Origin: Hymenopus coronatus
Taxonomy: Eukaryota > Arthropoda > Insecta > Mantodea > Hymenopodidae
Direction: 5' to 3'
Assembly (NCBI GenBank): GCA_030762935.1
Contig: CM060883.1
Location: forward strand, 49,913,001 to 49,977,000
DNA: 64,000 nt
In this document: positions 36,513-46,552 of the stretch, piece by piece
How positions within the stretch are numbered: position 1 is the first letter of the stretch
How the letters are laid out: each line of letters opens with the position of its first letter
Made by a program: the position numbers and the translations under genes
Notes under the pieces: generated by a model
Told to the model about the DNA's origin: nothing
Databases searched by the model: none
What the model saw: the letters and a program-made list of their open reading frames with translations, nothing else

Positions 36513-36733
36513 AAAAGTGATTGTTTTAATTCCGAGATTCTCCAACAAATAATATATTTATTTTTACGTATCAGAGCTTCGAATGATCTTTTACATTTAA
36601 AACGTTTTTCATTTCATTAACACGTTTGCAAATTTCTTTTTAAAACATTGTGATAATCCTAGTTTCCACGCCACACTTGAAAGTTGTAGTAATAGTTACA
36701 ATTTTTTTAACTCTCAGCTTTTCTAAATAATAA

Positions 36734-37723
36734 TATTTTTATTTTCTCTACACGTACTATGTACATAGTGTATAGAGAAGGTACTGTACTGCACCCAAAA
36801 ATTTGATACTGAGATTTCACCGGAAATACATGTTTTGAGACCTCCTGAACCCAAAAATAGCTGTTTGTCTATGTATGTGTGTGTGTGTGGGCAGCATAGC
36901 TCAAAAACAAAAGGTCCGTTAAATACCAAACTTGATATTTAAGTTCAGTATCCTCCAAGGATAGACACGAAGATTTTCAAGAAAATTCCCCACCCAAAAA
37001 TTTCGAAAATTTTGATTTTCTCAAAAATGGCTCTTACGATTTGGATTAAAATATCTTAGTATATTTAAGACATTTTCATGACAAATAACATGTATATCTT
37101 GAACTATTTGGTAATAGCCTCTGAAGTACTTTTTATTCTGAATGATTTTTTTTTTTTTAATTTTGATTCTCAAAAATGGCTCTAACGATTTTGATTAAAA
37201 TCTCTTAGTATACTTAAGATATTTACATAACAAATAAAATGTATATCTTGAATTATTTGGGAATAGTCTCTAAAGACCTCTTTATTCTTAAAGAGTTTTG
37301 CAAACTTTTGAAAAATTAGAAAACAGATAAACAAAAACCCATTACATAAAAAGTGTAGATATCATTAAAACACGCACATTATATCATATACATTGTTTTT
37401 TGGTAGAGTTGGCCGTTTTCGAGATATTCTTTGTCATTGGTTTTTCGTTTTAAAACACTTAAACTTTACTCATAAGGGAACTCAATTCGTGTCACGCAAC
37501 GCAACGTATTTCAATCGCATAGCAACCACATTTTAAATCATTTGACTGTTAGTTGAGCCTAGTGTTCCCTTAATTTTCTTCAGCTTAATAAAGAACTAAG
37601 TAATAAGATCATTTCTGCTAGTGTTTATCTCGGTTAGCATGAAGTGGATAGAAGAATAAGCTTATTAACACTAATTTGTTACAGAGATGTTGAGAAAGTC
37701 ATGTGAATGGAATACATCAGATA
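36734..37723 (+). repeat. Repeat A, copy 16 (+), with internal duplication
   Basis: Nearly full length. The block starting TTTTGATTTTCTCAAAAATGG (about 37010) is duplicated in tandem at about 37158, with a poly-T run at the junction. Confidence 0.82.
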
Positions 37724-38006
37724 TTTACTTTTAAGCATCGTGGCTCCGCATGGTTTTATTTGTTTTTCACATTAAAAACTTTTGGATATCATCATTACAA
37801 CTTTGTTCTGGATATTTATTTTATGTTTATAAAAATTAATTATTATTATTATTATTTTTATTATTGCTATCCTATGTCACTGCAGCTCTTCCGAGTCTGG
37901 GGCTACCAACCCGACTGCCGGCCTGATACCTGCATGCACACGCTAACTGACGTTAATCCAACCAGTACGGGGAGGTGATGGTTCCAGCAGCATTTGAACT
38001 GTATTT
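37724..38006. other. Receptor intron 2, mostly unassigned
   Basis: Contains a short ATT run (37839-37858). The rest is not recognised. Confidence 0.4.
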
Positions 38007-38230
38007 CGTGCTACTCAAAAGGTTAATATGGGCTTTATAATTGTTAATACAAATCTCTCAAATAACGTACTGATTATTCTGGCCTGTCGCCGATGTTTTG
38101 CAGTGGACTAATGAGCGCGTCACTTTAGTCAATAGAAATCACAAATAACAGAAAGACTTGGAGTACGCGTGGAGCAAAACACGTCTTATCGCAGCCTTCA
38201 AACCGACATGTTAATCTTTTGAGTAGCACG
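38007..38230. mobile_element. Small MITE with ~20-bp inverted ends
   Basis: A 224-bp segment bounded by CGTGCTACTCAAAAGGTTAA (38007-38026) and its inverted counterpart TTAATCTTTTGAGTAGCACG (38211-38230), one mismatch. No coding potential. In receptor intron 2. Confidence 0.72.
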
Positions 38231-39156
38231 GTGATGCCACCCAATTGTGCAGTGCATCATGGTGGCGTTGGCTTGCCGCGGAATGAACTGGCGTGTTTGA
38301 CAGGAAAGACGGAAACCACATAATCCAATATTGCAGAATGTCGTGCTAAGTGGAAAGACTTAAGGCTTGTTGGGCGAAGAGTGCTGCTGGCACGAAGAGT
38401 GACCTTCTCTCTGCGGAAACAGGCTTGTAGTATTGAAGGTCATTCCGATAAACTTGGTAACTTCCTCTCGTGTACTTTGTTGTGATACTTTGGCTCGATT
38501 GAGTATTGGTCACAGCAGTCACCTTTTTAAGGGGTAATTAACTCCTATTTGTCCGCTATAGCAATATCTTTGGGAACCTCTACAACTGGCGGCCAGAGAT
38601 CTTGGCGGACGATAACCGTGCGGTCAAAAATGTTTGTCTTTGTCCTTTTCCATGTTTTATGCATACAACATTTTATATTTCACTTTGCTATGATTTATTT
38701 TATTTTTATATGCTCATTATTTTTGTGGTTTGCCAGGATGTGTTTTGTAAGAGCCCTAATGACCATATAGTAGATCACCTTTAAATTTACATCATCATAA
38801 TAATCTTTTATTGCGCTAAGTAGACTGATGGTTAAAATAAATTGAAAAAAAAAGTATGCACATACGGAAACGAACAGGGAAAAAGCAGTAGTTTTGTAAG
38901 AAGTTGAGAAGATTCTACACTGATTAAAAAGTTTCCTCATTAGTTTTAGTGTAATGTGTTCTTTTATTTTTGTGTGTACCACTCATGCTCTAGATGCTAA
39001 CGTTGATCGTTAAAATGAATTAGGAATGTAATGATAATAGGGGAAGTTTGCTTAATTTATTATATTCACGAAATATAGGTAAAATTAACATCAATTAATA
39101 ACAGTAATGTAACCTATGTGTGTTTCCATATCTAACTGCGAAATTTTATTTTACAG
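38231..39156. other. Receptor intron 2, no recognisable feature
   Basis: The left 300 bp is less AT-rich than its surroundings but matches nothing I know. It ends at the exon 3 acceptor. Confidence 0.45.
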
Positions 39157-39261
39157 GTTCCAGCGCAGAGTTTAAAATTTGTGTCAAGCCTTGTATTTGT
39201 GGTGGGCGTTATTGTTCAGATCTTTTTCTTCTGTTGGTTTAGTGAAGAGGTGGCTTTCCAG
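39157..39261 (+). CDS. Odorant receptor, exon 3
   Basis: A 105-nt exon (phase 0 at both ends) encoding VPAQSLKFVSSLVFVVGVIV, then QIFFFCWFSEEVAFQ. This is the sixth transmembrane segment followed by the (F/Y)CWF motif. Acceptor TTATTTTACAG|, donor CAG|GTAATT. Confidence 0.92.
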
Positions 39262-39524
39262 GTAATTATAGTAGTCATTTCAGTTTAATCTAGTGATAAT
39301 TAAAATGAATCACTCCAGAGTTTATCTATGCTGCGAGATAAAGATACGAGCTATCATAATGCTAAATTATTTTAAATCCTTTCTACGGTATTTCTAAAAG
39401 ACATATAACCCAAATGCTTTTCAGATAGAAACACAATAAATATGCACATATGTTATGCGTATAACTATGTATACACATTATATATGACCATTACATTACA
39501 TTGAAACCTTTTCACGCCATCTCT

Positions 39525-39768
39525 GGTGTAATGTTTACCACGCTAACTTCATATACCCAAGGTCGCGGGTTCAAACCCGGCAGAGGACGATGGATTTTTT
39601 CGGGTGTAAACATGGCTTCCTTCGGAAGGGAAGTAAAGTCGTTGGTCCCGTGCATGATAGAGAGATCTCTGAGCAAAATTAAGCGGTCTTTCACACCCAA
39701 TTTAGATTGGGACGCTGAGAACCACTGTAGTTAAAGAGCGTCCATAAATAACAGACCATTTACATTTT
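39525..39768 (+). mobile_element. tRNA-derived SINE, family alpha (+)
   Basis: Flanked by an exact 10-bp duplication CGCCATCTCT (39515-39524 and 39769-39778). B box GGTCGCGGGTTCAAACCC. A small internal deletion removes the TTTACGGCACG block. In receptor intron 3. Confidence 0.9.
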
Positions 39769-39778
39769 CGCCATCTCT

Positions 39779-40560
39779 CTATTGCGTGTGAGAATCGAGA
39801 GTCGTTGGGAAAATAGTACCTACAGAGATGCACTAATATCTTTACCTTACGGTTGATGCTGGAATTGTTGACCTTCTGCTCTCAATCAGGCAACATATGT
39901 GGTGAAAATGTGCTAAACTCAGAGCAGGAACATTTGTGATGCCTTGCATGATGTTATCACTAAGCTCCTGTAGTGTACGAGAGTTAGAACGACATACCCT
40001 TTCAAAGAACCCCGTAAATAAAAAAATCACACTTAGCGAAGCGACCCCAAGTTTACCCTTATAATTCTGCATGAAACGCCTATCTTTTTTTCTTTTAATG
40101 AATCGATGGCTTTGTGTGCTGTTACAGAATCTTGTTGGAACCCCCCATAAGATTCTTCTTCTGTCAAGTGGTCTAAAAATGGAAGAACTATAGAACTAGT
40201 ATCAAAATATAAGCACAATATAATAAAAATAACCGTGGAATGATTCGGTGAAGCAATCAAAAACAACAAGGAAATAGTTTGCCAGTTTTTAGGAAGTAAT
40301 GCGAACGTTGATTAGGACCAAAACTTTTATTAGAAAAAGTTCATTGAAGAGGAGCATAAAGACATCCGGGTAGCTCACAAAAATCACAAAGAAAATGACA
40401 AGGATAACTTAAAATTCTCACCTTGAAATTTCTAAAATTAGGGTTTTAATATACGGTTTAAATAGCTTGACTATACAGCTATTATGAAGGTGGGAAAGGA
40501 GTTGCACCTTATTCGTAATACTACAGTGCTATTTTTTTAACCTGGGGTCTGACATGCGCT
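39779..40560. other. Receptor intron 3, no recognisable feature
   Basis: Nothing identified on either strand. Confidence 0.45.
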
Positions 40561-40989
40561 GCAGTCGAAAAAACAAGTGAGCGCGGCAGGCCCGTTGCTG
40601 TGGTAATAGCTGCTTTTTTGCCAGAGTTGTTTCTGCCAAATTATCACGTGCTCAGTTCTGACATTAGGTTTGGCTTTAGCTTGCAGTTATTGTATTTGGT
40701 TTTTGCTGTTTTCAATTATTTTACATCTGCGTTATTAATTACTTATTCGTTTCATTGTTTGTGCGGCTGTGAAAATAATTTTTCTAAGAGTTTGACACAG
40801 ATGTTGATAGCTCCCGACTTTCGTGAACAAAACCACAAAATAATATGGCGGAATGTAGCAGAAGTGATTGGTTGCTTTATATTTCTCATGCCCATTAACT
40901 GTCTACTTTATCATTTAAGTGTGATAAGGATGAAAAATCAAAGGAGAGGTGTATTTATAATTACCTACAGCCACTTTCTGGTACCTTAA
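40561..40989 (+). other. Unassigned open reading frame, hydrophobic
   Basis: An open frame of about 130-140 codons without an ATG at its start. It encodes strongly hydrophobic stretches (LQLLYLVFAVFNYFTSALLI, AEVIGCFIFLMPINCLLYHL) and an intervening polar loop. It lies in receptor intron 3 on the same strand. It lacks the signature motifs of odorant or gustatory receptors, and I do not recognise it. It could be a fragment of a membrane-protein pseudogene or chance AT-rich coding. Confidence 0.25.
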
Positions 40990-41593
40990 TATGAACTATC
41001 CTCGACACTTCAAAGCGCATGGAGGACCGACTCAAAGTAATTGAGTGATTTTGTTTTTTTTATTTTCTTCATTTAATTTCGTTCCTTGAAATATTCCTTA
41101 AATACATTTTTATTGAATTCTTACATTTTTCAGAAATATAATTAAAATTACTCCTTTTTATTGTCTCTTTGTAGATTGCTTTATTAGTTCCTGATGTACG
41201 CACACATCGGATGAACACGTGTTGCTCACATTGACAACATAGCGCTTAGTTCGGAGTTTGGCCACTAACCTATCAGACCCTAACTTACGAAAATAGCGCT
41301 ATAGTTCAGTTAATGTCACTGAAAACGGGCTCGATAGTGGTGTCATCTACAGGATATAGCATGTACTTTCAGTACAAGAAGGGTTGGAGCAAGAGTCCTG
41401 GATTGGACCTTATTAGAAGTTGTGCCTTGTTTGCACACCTTTCTTTGGGATAAAGAATCAGGCACAGATTATTATTGGTTGCGGTACTTTCAGCCATTCT
41501 TAGTTAATAGAAATCTTCTGATGTGTTGTTATGAAACAGTTATTATCCTTTACTGGATTTGCATTAAATGGCTTGAATTATGTTACTTTATAG
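40990..41593. other. Receptor intron 3, no recognisable feature
   Basis: Nothing identified. It ends at the exon 4 acceptor. Confidence 0.45.
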
Positions 41594-41749
41594 AGTTGCA
41601 AAGTACACGAGGCTGCATATGAGTGCGTTTGGCCAGGAGCTCCCAAAACTTTCTTAACTTCAATTCTGACCATCATGAACCAAGCACAAAGGCCATGCAC
41701 TCTGACAGCAGCACAGTTTTGCCCAGTGAATCTCAGCACCTTTATGACG
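41594..41749 (+). CDS. Odorant receptor, exon 4
   Basis: A 156-nt exon (phase 0 at both ends) encoding SCKVHEAAYECVWPG, then ILTIMNQAQRPCTLTAAQFC and PVNLSTFMT. This is the most conserved part of insect odorant receptors (A.Y.C.W ... A(Q/K)(R/K)P..LTA..F..(L/V)(S/N)L.TF). Acceptor TTACTTTATAG|, donor |GTAATG. Confidence 0.93.
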
Positions 41750-42163
41750 GTAATGTAACTATACTAAAGCAATTTTGTGTGTGTATGTATTATGTATGTA
41801 TTTAAAATAAACCAAGCTCATTGTAACTGAACATGGATTATCTGTGTAACCTTACAGGTCCTCTTTTGGAAGAAAGTGCTTCTGTGTCACTGCTGAACAA
41901 TATAGGGGTAAAATATAAAGTACGCATCTTAATAAGCGGAAATTCGACTGAATCTGTAGTGCAGGTATGAACAAACTCCGAATCATTTAACACGCAATCC
42001 GCAAACTCGGCTAACACGACACAATTTGAAACGAAACGGTGGCTGGATAAAAAAATATACGAGTATAGTGGCGACTGCTGGTTGTTAGTTAAATAATACT
42101 GATTTTTTATTTGCATAGGTGCAGTTTAGGTTGCAGTAAAATATTATAAACAACATTTTATTT
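41750..42163. other. Receptor intron 4, no recognisable feature
   Basis: Nothing identified. Confidence 0.45.
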
Positions 42164-42373
42164 TTAATTACGTTCTTTTAAATGTGCATTTACTTCGTTA
42201 AAATCTGGGTTACCTACGATAGAAAGAGGTATTTTCAACTGCACCAATAGATGTTCATCAGTCAAACAAGATCTGCATTTTGATCTGGCATAATTCATTT
42301 GTGAAAAATGTTGCTCACACAAATATTTAGAACCAGACATAGATACCAGTTTACCTGCTAACATTTTAGTCAC
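42164..42373 (-). pseudogene. hAT transposase C-terminal fragment
   Basis: Encodes MLAGKLVSMSGSKYLCEQHF, then SQMNYARSKCRSCLTDEHL, the C-terminal dimerisation motif of ZBED5/GTF2IRD2-like hAT transposases (GS.Y.CEQ.FS.MN..KSK.RS.LTD.HL). No further transposase or terminal repeats were found, so it is a small remnant. Its sequence differs from the hAT elements at 9.9 and 17.5 kb. Confidence 0.75.
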
Positions 42374-42493
42374 AGTGTTTTACAATTGAGAAGTGTTTAA
42401 ACAGATCAACACCGTGTTGAAAATGTTATACATATCGTTTTCCACGGATATTAGATGTCGCTTTAAATCCATCCTTTGTTTTGCCTATTTGAC

Positions 42494-42721
42494 ATGCAAG
42501 GATTTACAGAAATGTCGCAGCCTTAGAAGATACTAAATTTAAATACCAAATTTGGTATTTTACAGTCTTTTAGTTTTTGACACACACGCGGCCCTTTTTC
42601 TTTAAATGCTTTTTTTGGACTCAGGGGACTTCAAAACATGTTTCCGGCGAAATCTCGACATCGAGGAATACAATACTCTATCTACTATGCACATTGTACA
42701 TACTTGCTAGAGAATGTAAGA
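42494..42721 (-). repeat. Repeat A, copy 17 (5' part, -)
   Basis: The hairpin-side quarter of repeat A, ending TACTTGCTAGAGAATGTAAG. Confidence 0.75.
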
Positions 42722-42759
42722 ATTAGACATGGACAAAAAATATCGATTTATATATGTCT

Positions 42760-43384
42760 ACAAATTCTGACTCTTAAACAACAAATATGTTCTGAGAAAG
42801 AAAATGTGGGGCATTTCTTATTGAACGACTCTCGTTTAGAGAAAATCCGAAGGACGTTTTGCCTCGAGTTGTCACTGTGGATGAGACCTGGACTCAATAT
42901 TATACTCCGGAAGGCAAGCAACAGTAAAAAATGGAGGTCCCATCGTTCGAAAAATTGATGGCAACGATTCTTTTGTGACGGATATCATAGTATTGACTTA
43001 TTGGAAAAATGGACATTACCCAGTGAGTTATTAGCCCAAGCTTCAAGATATTACCGCTAACTATATGCATTGCGTAATAAATTTGCTGCCGCACCAACCA
43101 TGTTCGTCCGACCTAGCTCTCTGCAGTGTTTTCTTATTCCCAAACATGAAGAAATGGCTCGCGGGAACAACCAGAGTCTATGTTGTAGATTGACGGTGCC
43201 TATTTTTTCCTTGGGTTAAATGAATGTCAGGGACGTTTTAAAGCGGGCGTTAAACACCATTAAAAAAAAAAAAGACGTTTTAAAGAAATGTATATAGCTC
43301 TAAAAGGGTACTATGTTAAGAAATAATTTGTTTGAAAAAATAGCGTTTTCATTTCTGACAGGATAGTTATTGAACCGTCCTCGT
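42760..43384 (+). pseudogene. Mariner transposon remnant (3' part)
   Basis: Contains VTVDETWTQYYTPEGKQQ, the first catalytic segment of mariner transposases. Later come MATILL and decayed pieces matching the PDLAP...FPNMKKWLAG region, in several frames. It ends near 43384 in AACCGTCCTCGTA, resembling the 3' end of the mariner at 45364. The 5' end is missing. A 30-bp SINE stub (43244-43273) is inserted near its 3' end. Confidence 0.75.
43244..43273 (+). mobile_element. SINE family beta, 30-bp 5'-truncated stub
   Basis: CGGGCGTTAAACACCATT plus poly-A, the extreme 3' end of the SINE at 25377. Flanked by an exact 12-bp duplication GACGTTTTAAAG (43232-43243 and 43274-43285). Confidence 0.85.
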
Positions 43385-43582
43385 AAATACCTGGTATTCA
43401 ACCGGCTTTTCTTTTTGGGTTATGCTATTCATACACACGAATATACCACGGACTTTTTTTACTAAAAATACTTTGTTTGGGCTCAGGGGGCCACAAAACA
43501 TATTTTTCGTGAAATGTCAACATCGAGTTTTGGGTGGAATACAAACCTTCCTCTACTTATTTTACGCACTAGTGAAAGTAAA
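43385..43582 (-). repeat. Repeat A, copy 18 (5' part, -)
   Basis: The hairpin-side end of repeat A, directly abutting the mariner remnant. Confidence 0.7.
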
Positions 43583-43992
43583 AATTCAAACATTAGGCTA
43601 TGTTTTATGAAATTCCTTATCTTATTTATTTTCTTATAGCGTATATATTTTAAATATATTGAATTTAACAATACAAATGCACTTGTTAATAAAATATTTA
43701 TAGTAACTTCATTAAACATTTGAGGGAAACTCTATTTCGGAATATATTCTGCCTGATATAGGAAGGATACGTCATATACTTCACCTACGGTGGATAAACC
43801 TGTGCACTGTATTGCGTGGCTTTACTACTAGGGGCCTTCAATAAGTCCTTAGAAATTCCAAATTACACTCGTAGCATCGATAAAAGTGTGTAGTAACCGT
43901 CGTTACTAGATGGTAGTTTAAGTTTCAGCTATAGCCATCAGTGGTTTCGTTGCCACGGGTGATTGAATCAACAATCTTGTGCTTCTGTAGAA

Positions 43993-44897
43993 AGATGAAA
44001 AAGAAACCAAACAAAACAGTTTCGTGTGGTGATTAAACACTTCTATTTAAAGGCTTAACAGCGAAAGAGATTAAAGCCAGTTGGATGAGATTAGCGGCAT
44101 ATATGGTCCTGCGTTTGCAGCAATTTATAATTGGATAAATGGACATATGATAGCATCGTTACGGACGTCCAGTAAAAGTAACTTCCTCCAAAATGAAAAA
44201 TCCAGGATATGATTTGAATGATCGACGTTCAAAGTTCGCGGAATAGTAGAGGCCAGAGGAATATCACAAGGTAGAGTTCTCAATTTTGCACCAAAAACTA
44301 GGTCTAACAAAGGTCTCGGCAAGATGGGTGAATAAATGCAATCGTGGGATGGATTCGGAAGTTGGTTTGGCACTTTTCTGTCGAAATCCTAACAAGTTTC
44401 TGCATCGATACATAATTGTGGATGAAACATGGATACACTACTATACTCCACAGACAAATGTACACTCGAAACCGTGGGTTTTTTAAGGCGAACCGACTCC
44501 GAAGAAGGCAAAGGTGGTGAAATCTGCAGACAATATGATGGCCTCGGTTTTTTTTGGGGGGGGGGGATGTATGCGGAATCATTTACATTGATTATTTGCA
44601 GGAAAAAAAAAAAATATCGTCCTCCGTGGTGTAATGGTTACCATGCTGACTTCATATACTCAAGGTCGCGGGTTCAAACCCGACGGAGGACGGATTTTTT
44701 TCGGGCGTAAAAATCCTTAGCATGGCTTCCTTAGGAAGGGAAGTAAAAGCGTTGGTCCCGTGTCGTAGATTTACGGCACGTAAAAGAACCTCAAGCCTGA
44801 TAGAGAGGCCTCTGAGCAAAATTGAGCGGTCTTTCACGCCCCGTATAGAATGGGACGCTGAGAACCACAGCAGTTAAAGAGCGTCCATAAATAAAAC

Positions 44898-44935
<38 letters not shown>

Positions 44936-45252
44936 AGGAAGAACGATAACTGGAGAGTATTATGCATGCGGTTGAACGGAGAAATCAATAAAAACGTCCT
45001 TATCTGGCAAAGAAAAAGATTCTCTTCCATCAAGACAATGCAAGAGTGCACACCTGCGCAGTTTTGATGGTGAAAATTGTAGAATTAGGATTCGAATTAC
45101 TACAACATCCACCGTACTTACCAGATTTGGCTCCAAACTTGAAAAAGTGGCTCGGCAGAGAACGATTCACGTCTAACGAAGAGGCCATCTTCCAAACAGA
45201 TGCCTATTTTGAGGACCTTCCGAAATCCTACTTTTTGGAAGGCTTAAAATAG
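43993..45252 (+). pseudogene. Mariner transposase, inactivated
   Basis: The N-terminal helix-turn-helix region is recognisable (FKGLTAKEIKASW, SGRPVKVTSSKM). Then come LHQKLGLTKVSARWV and VDETWIHYYTPQTNVHSKPW with the first catalytic Asp. After the SINE follow FHQDNARVHTCAVLMVKIVE with the second Asp, and QHPPYLPDLAPNLKKWLGRE. In intact mariners the SDY(F/H)LFP segment with the third catalytic Asp lies between PDLAP and NLKKWL; here it is deleted. The C-terminus AYFEDLPKSYFLEGLK is intact. Multiple frameshifts and the SINE also interrupt it. Confidence 0.85.
44606..44931 (+). mobile_element. tRNA-derived SINE, family alpha (+), best-preserved copy
   Basis: Head GTCCTCCGTGGTGTAATGGT (A box) with B box GGTCGCGGGTTCAAACCC. 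The body contains TAGATTTACGGCACGTAAAA, and a long poly-T tract (44901-44933) forms the 3' end. A 10-bp duplication TTTGCAGGAA flanks it (about 44596-44605 and 44932-44941). An unusual A-run precedes the head. Inserted in the mariner. Confidence 0.85.
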
Positions 45253-45366
45253 TAGGAGAAACGATGGAAAAAGTGTGTCAAGATAAAAGGAGATTTTGAA
45301 AAAAAAATTACTAAAAATAATTTGTTTTTGTACCTTTTTTTAAGGACTTATTGAGCGCTCCTCGTA

Positions 45367-46093
45367 TCACATGTGACTGCTGGTTTATGCAGGTTGATAG
45401 TCGGGCCTCAAATGGTACTGCCCGAACGTGCCGTCGCATTACCCTGCTAACATTGCGTTCACGCACCTTTCGAAACATGTTGCACTATCTAGCATTGCTT
45501 ACTGCCTGGCCTCGTTCAGTTCCTGCTAATAGATAACCTAGTAAACACTGAACAAACATATTTTGAGTGAGAAGTGGAGAGCCTTTTCTTTCGACACAGT
45601 ACGTATGTATCTTGTAATTCACTGCAATGAATTCCGAGTGAGTTTTGTTAATTTATGTTCATTCTTTTCAAAGATCTGCGTATTATATCCTGAACATTTT
45701 GGATCGTTTTATACTTTTATTTGTAAAGGTACAAGAGTTTTTAATTAGGTAGGTAATAATCATATTATGAAATAGTTGTTTTATTATGTTATTTTATGAC
45801 TTAGACCGATGCATATAATGACAATACATGTAATGAGCTACTTTTAGAACAGATTATACCTCAACATGTGCATGTTTACTCTATAAAATCCCTCCCCACT
45901 ACCCTCTCTTTATACTGCTGACTGCTCTGTGTGTTCGTAACTGTGTATGCTTTGGAATCCAAGCCCGAGTTTTAGTTATTACACATTCAAATTGTAATCA
46001 CATGCTAACAAGACAAAATCATCATGCACATAGACAGAGCCTCATGATTTATCCCAACATTATGTTTTCACACATTGAAACCTGGCTTAATTG
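45367..46093. other. Receptor intron 4, no recognisable feature
   Basis: Nothing identified. Confidence 0.45.
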
Positions 46094-46104
46094 CCTATGG
46101 TGTT

Positions 46105-46162
46105 TTTTTTTTTTTGGTAGTGTTTAACGCCCGCTTTAACTACTAATGGCACCGCAGGCGGA
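46105..46162 (-). mobile_element. SINE family beta, 58-bp 5'-truncated stub (-)
   Basis: Poly-T followed by GGTAGTGTTTAACGCCCGCT, the reverse complement of the family beta tail. Flanked by an 11-bp duplication CCTATGGTGTT (46094-46104 and 46163-46173). Confidence 0.87.
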
Positions 46163-46480
46163 CCTATGGTGTTAATTCCTGTGCTAATTATATTAGGGAA
46201 AATACTAAGTGGGTATTTAAATCTCCATATCGACAACATTTTAATTCAGAAGTAGCTGTTTTAGTAAATCACAATAAGGGGAGGCAGAAACAAGAAAATT
46301 AAGGGAGGTAGTTCCCCATCTCTTTTTAGAAGCAGTGCAACTAAGATACCAGCTATTATATTTTAAAGTATTCTACACATTAGCCGCCAGCTCATTTATT
46401 AAAAGTGGCACTTAGTGCATTGAACATTTTGCTTTTATTCTTTCAGTTTTAACATAATATTTTGTATTCTTTTGTTACAG

Positions 46481-46552
46481 ATAATGAGGCTATCATACTC
46501 TAATTATGCTCTTCTTTGTCAGCTGTCTGATGGATCAACTTCTACTTCGTAA
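46481..46552 (+). CDS. Odorant receptor, exon 5 (C-terminus)
   Basis: A 72-nt last exon in phase 0 encoding IMRLSYSNYALLCQLSDGST, STS and a TAA stop. It is the family's terminal SYS(Y/N)(F/Y)(A/T)(V/L)L motif. Acceptor TTCTTTTGTTACAG|. It follows a 4.7-kb intron loaded with transposons. Confidence 0.93.
   Translation: MMRLSYSNYALLCQLSDGSTSTS

Larger units (their letters stand above)
43831..45364 (+). mobile_element. Mariner transposon with nested SINE
   Basis: Left end GGGGCCTTCAATAAGTCCTT and right end, read inward, CGAGGAGCGCTCAATAAGTCC. The flanking TA dinucleotides are at 43829-43830 and 45365-45366. The interior carries a broken transposase and a SINE (44606-44931). It lies in receptor intron 4. 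Confidence 0.85.

Noticed and set aside
44615..44690. tRNA gene-like sequence (also at 25380, 31385, 50490, 60350)
   Set aside because: The A and B boxes belong to SINE heads. Each is followed by a shared non-tRNA body and most are flanked by target duplications.
45367..45540. Sequence right of the mariner encoding HVTAGLC, considered as the receptor's LTAGKF exon split by the mariner
   Set aside because: The flanking residues do not match. A clear, uninterrupted exon 4 exists at 41594-41749.
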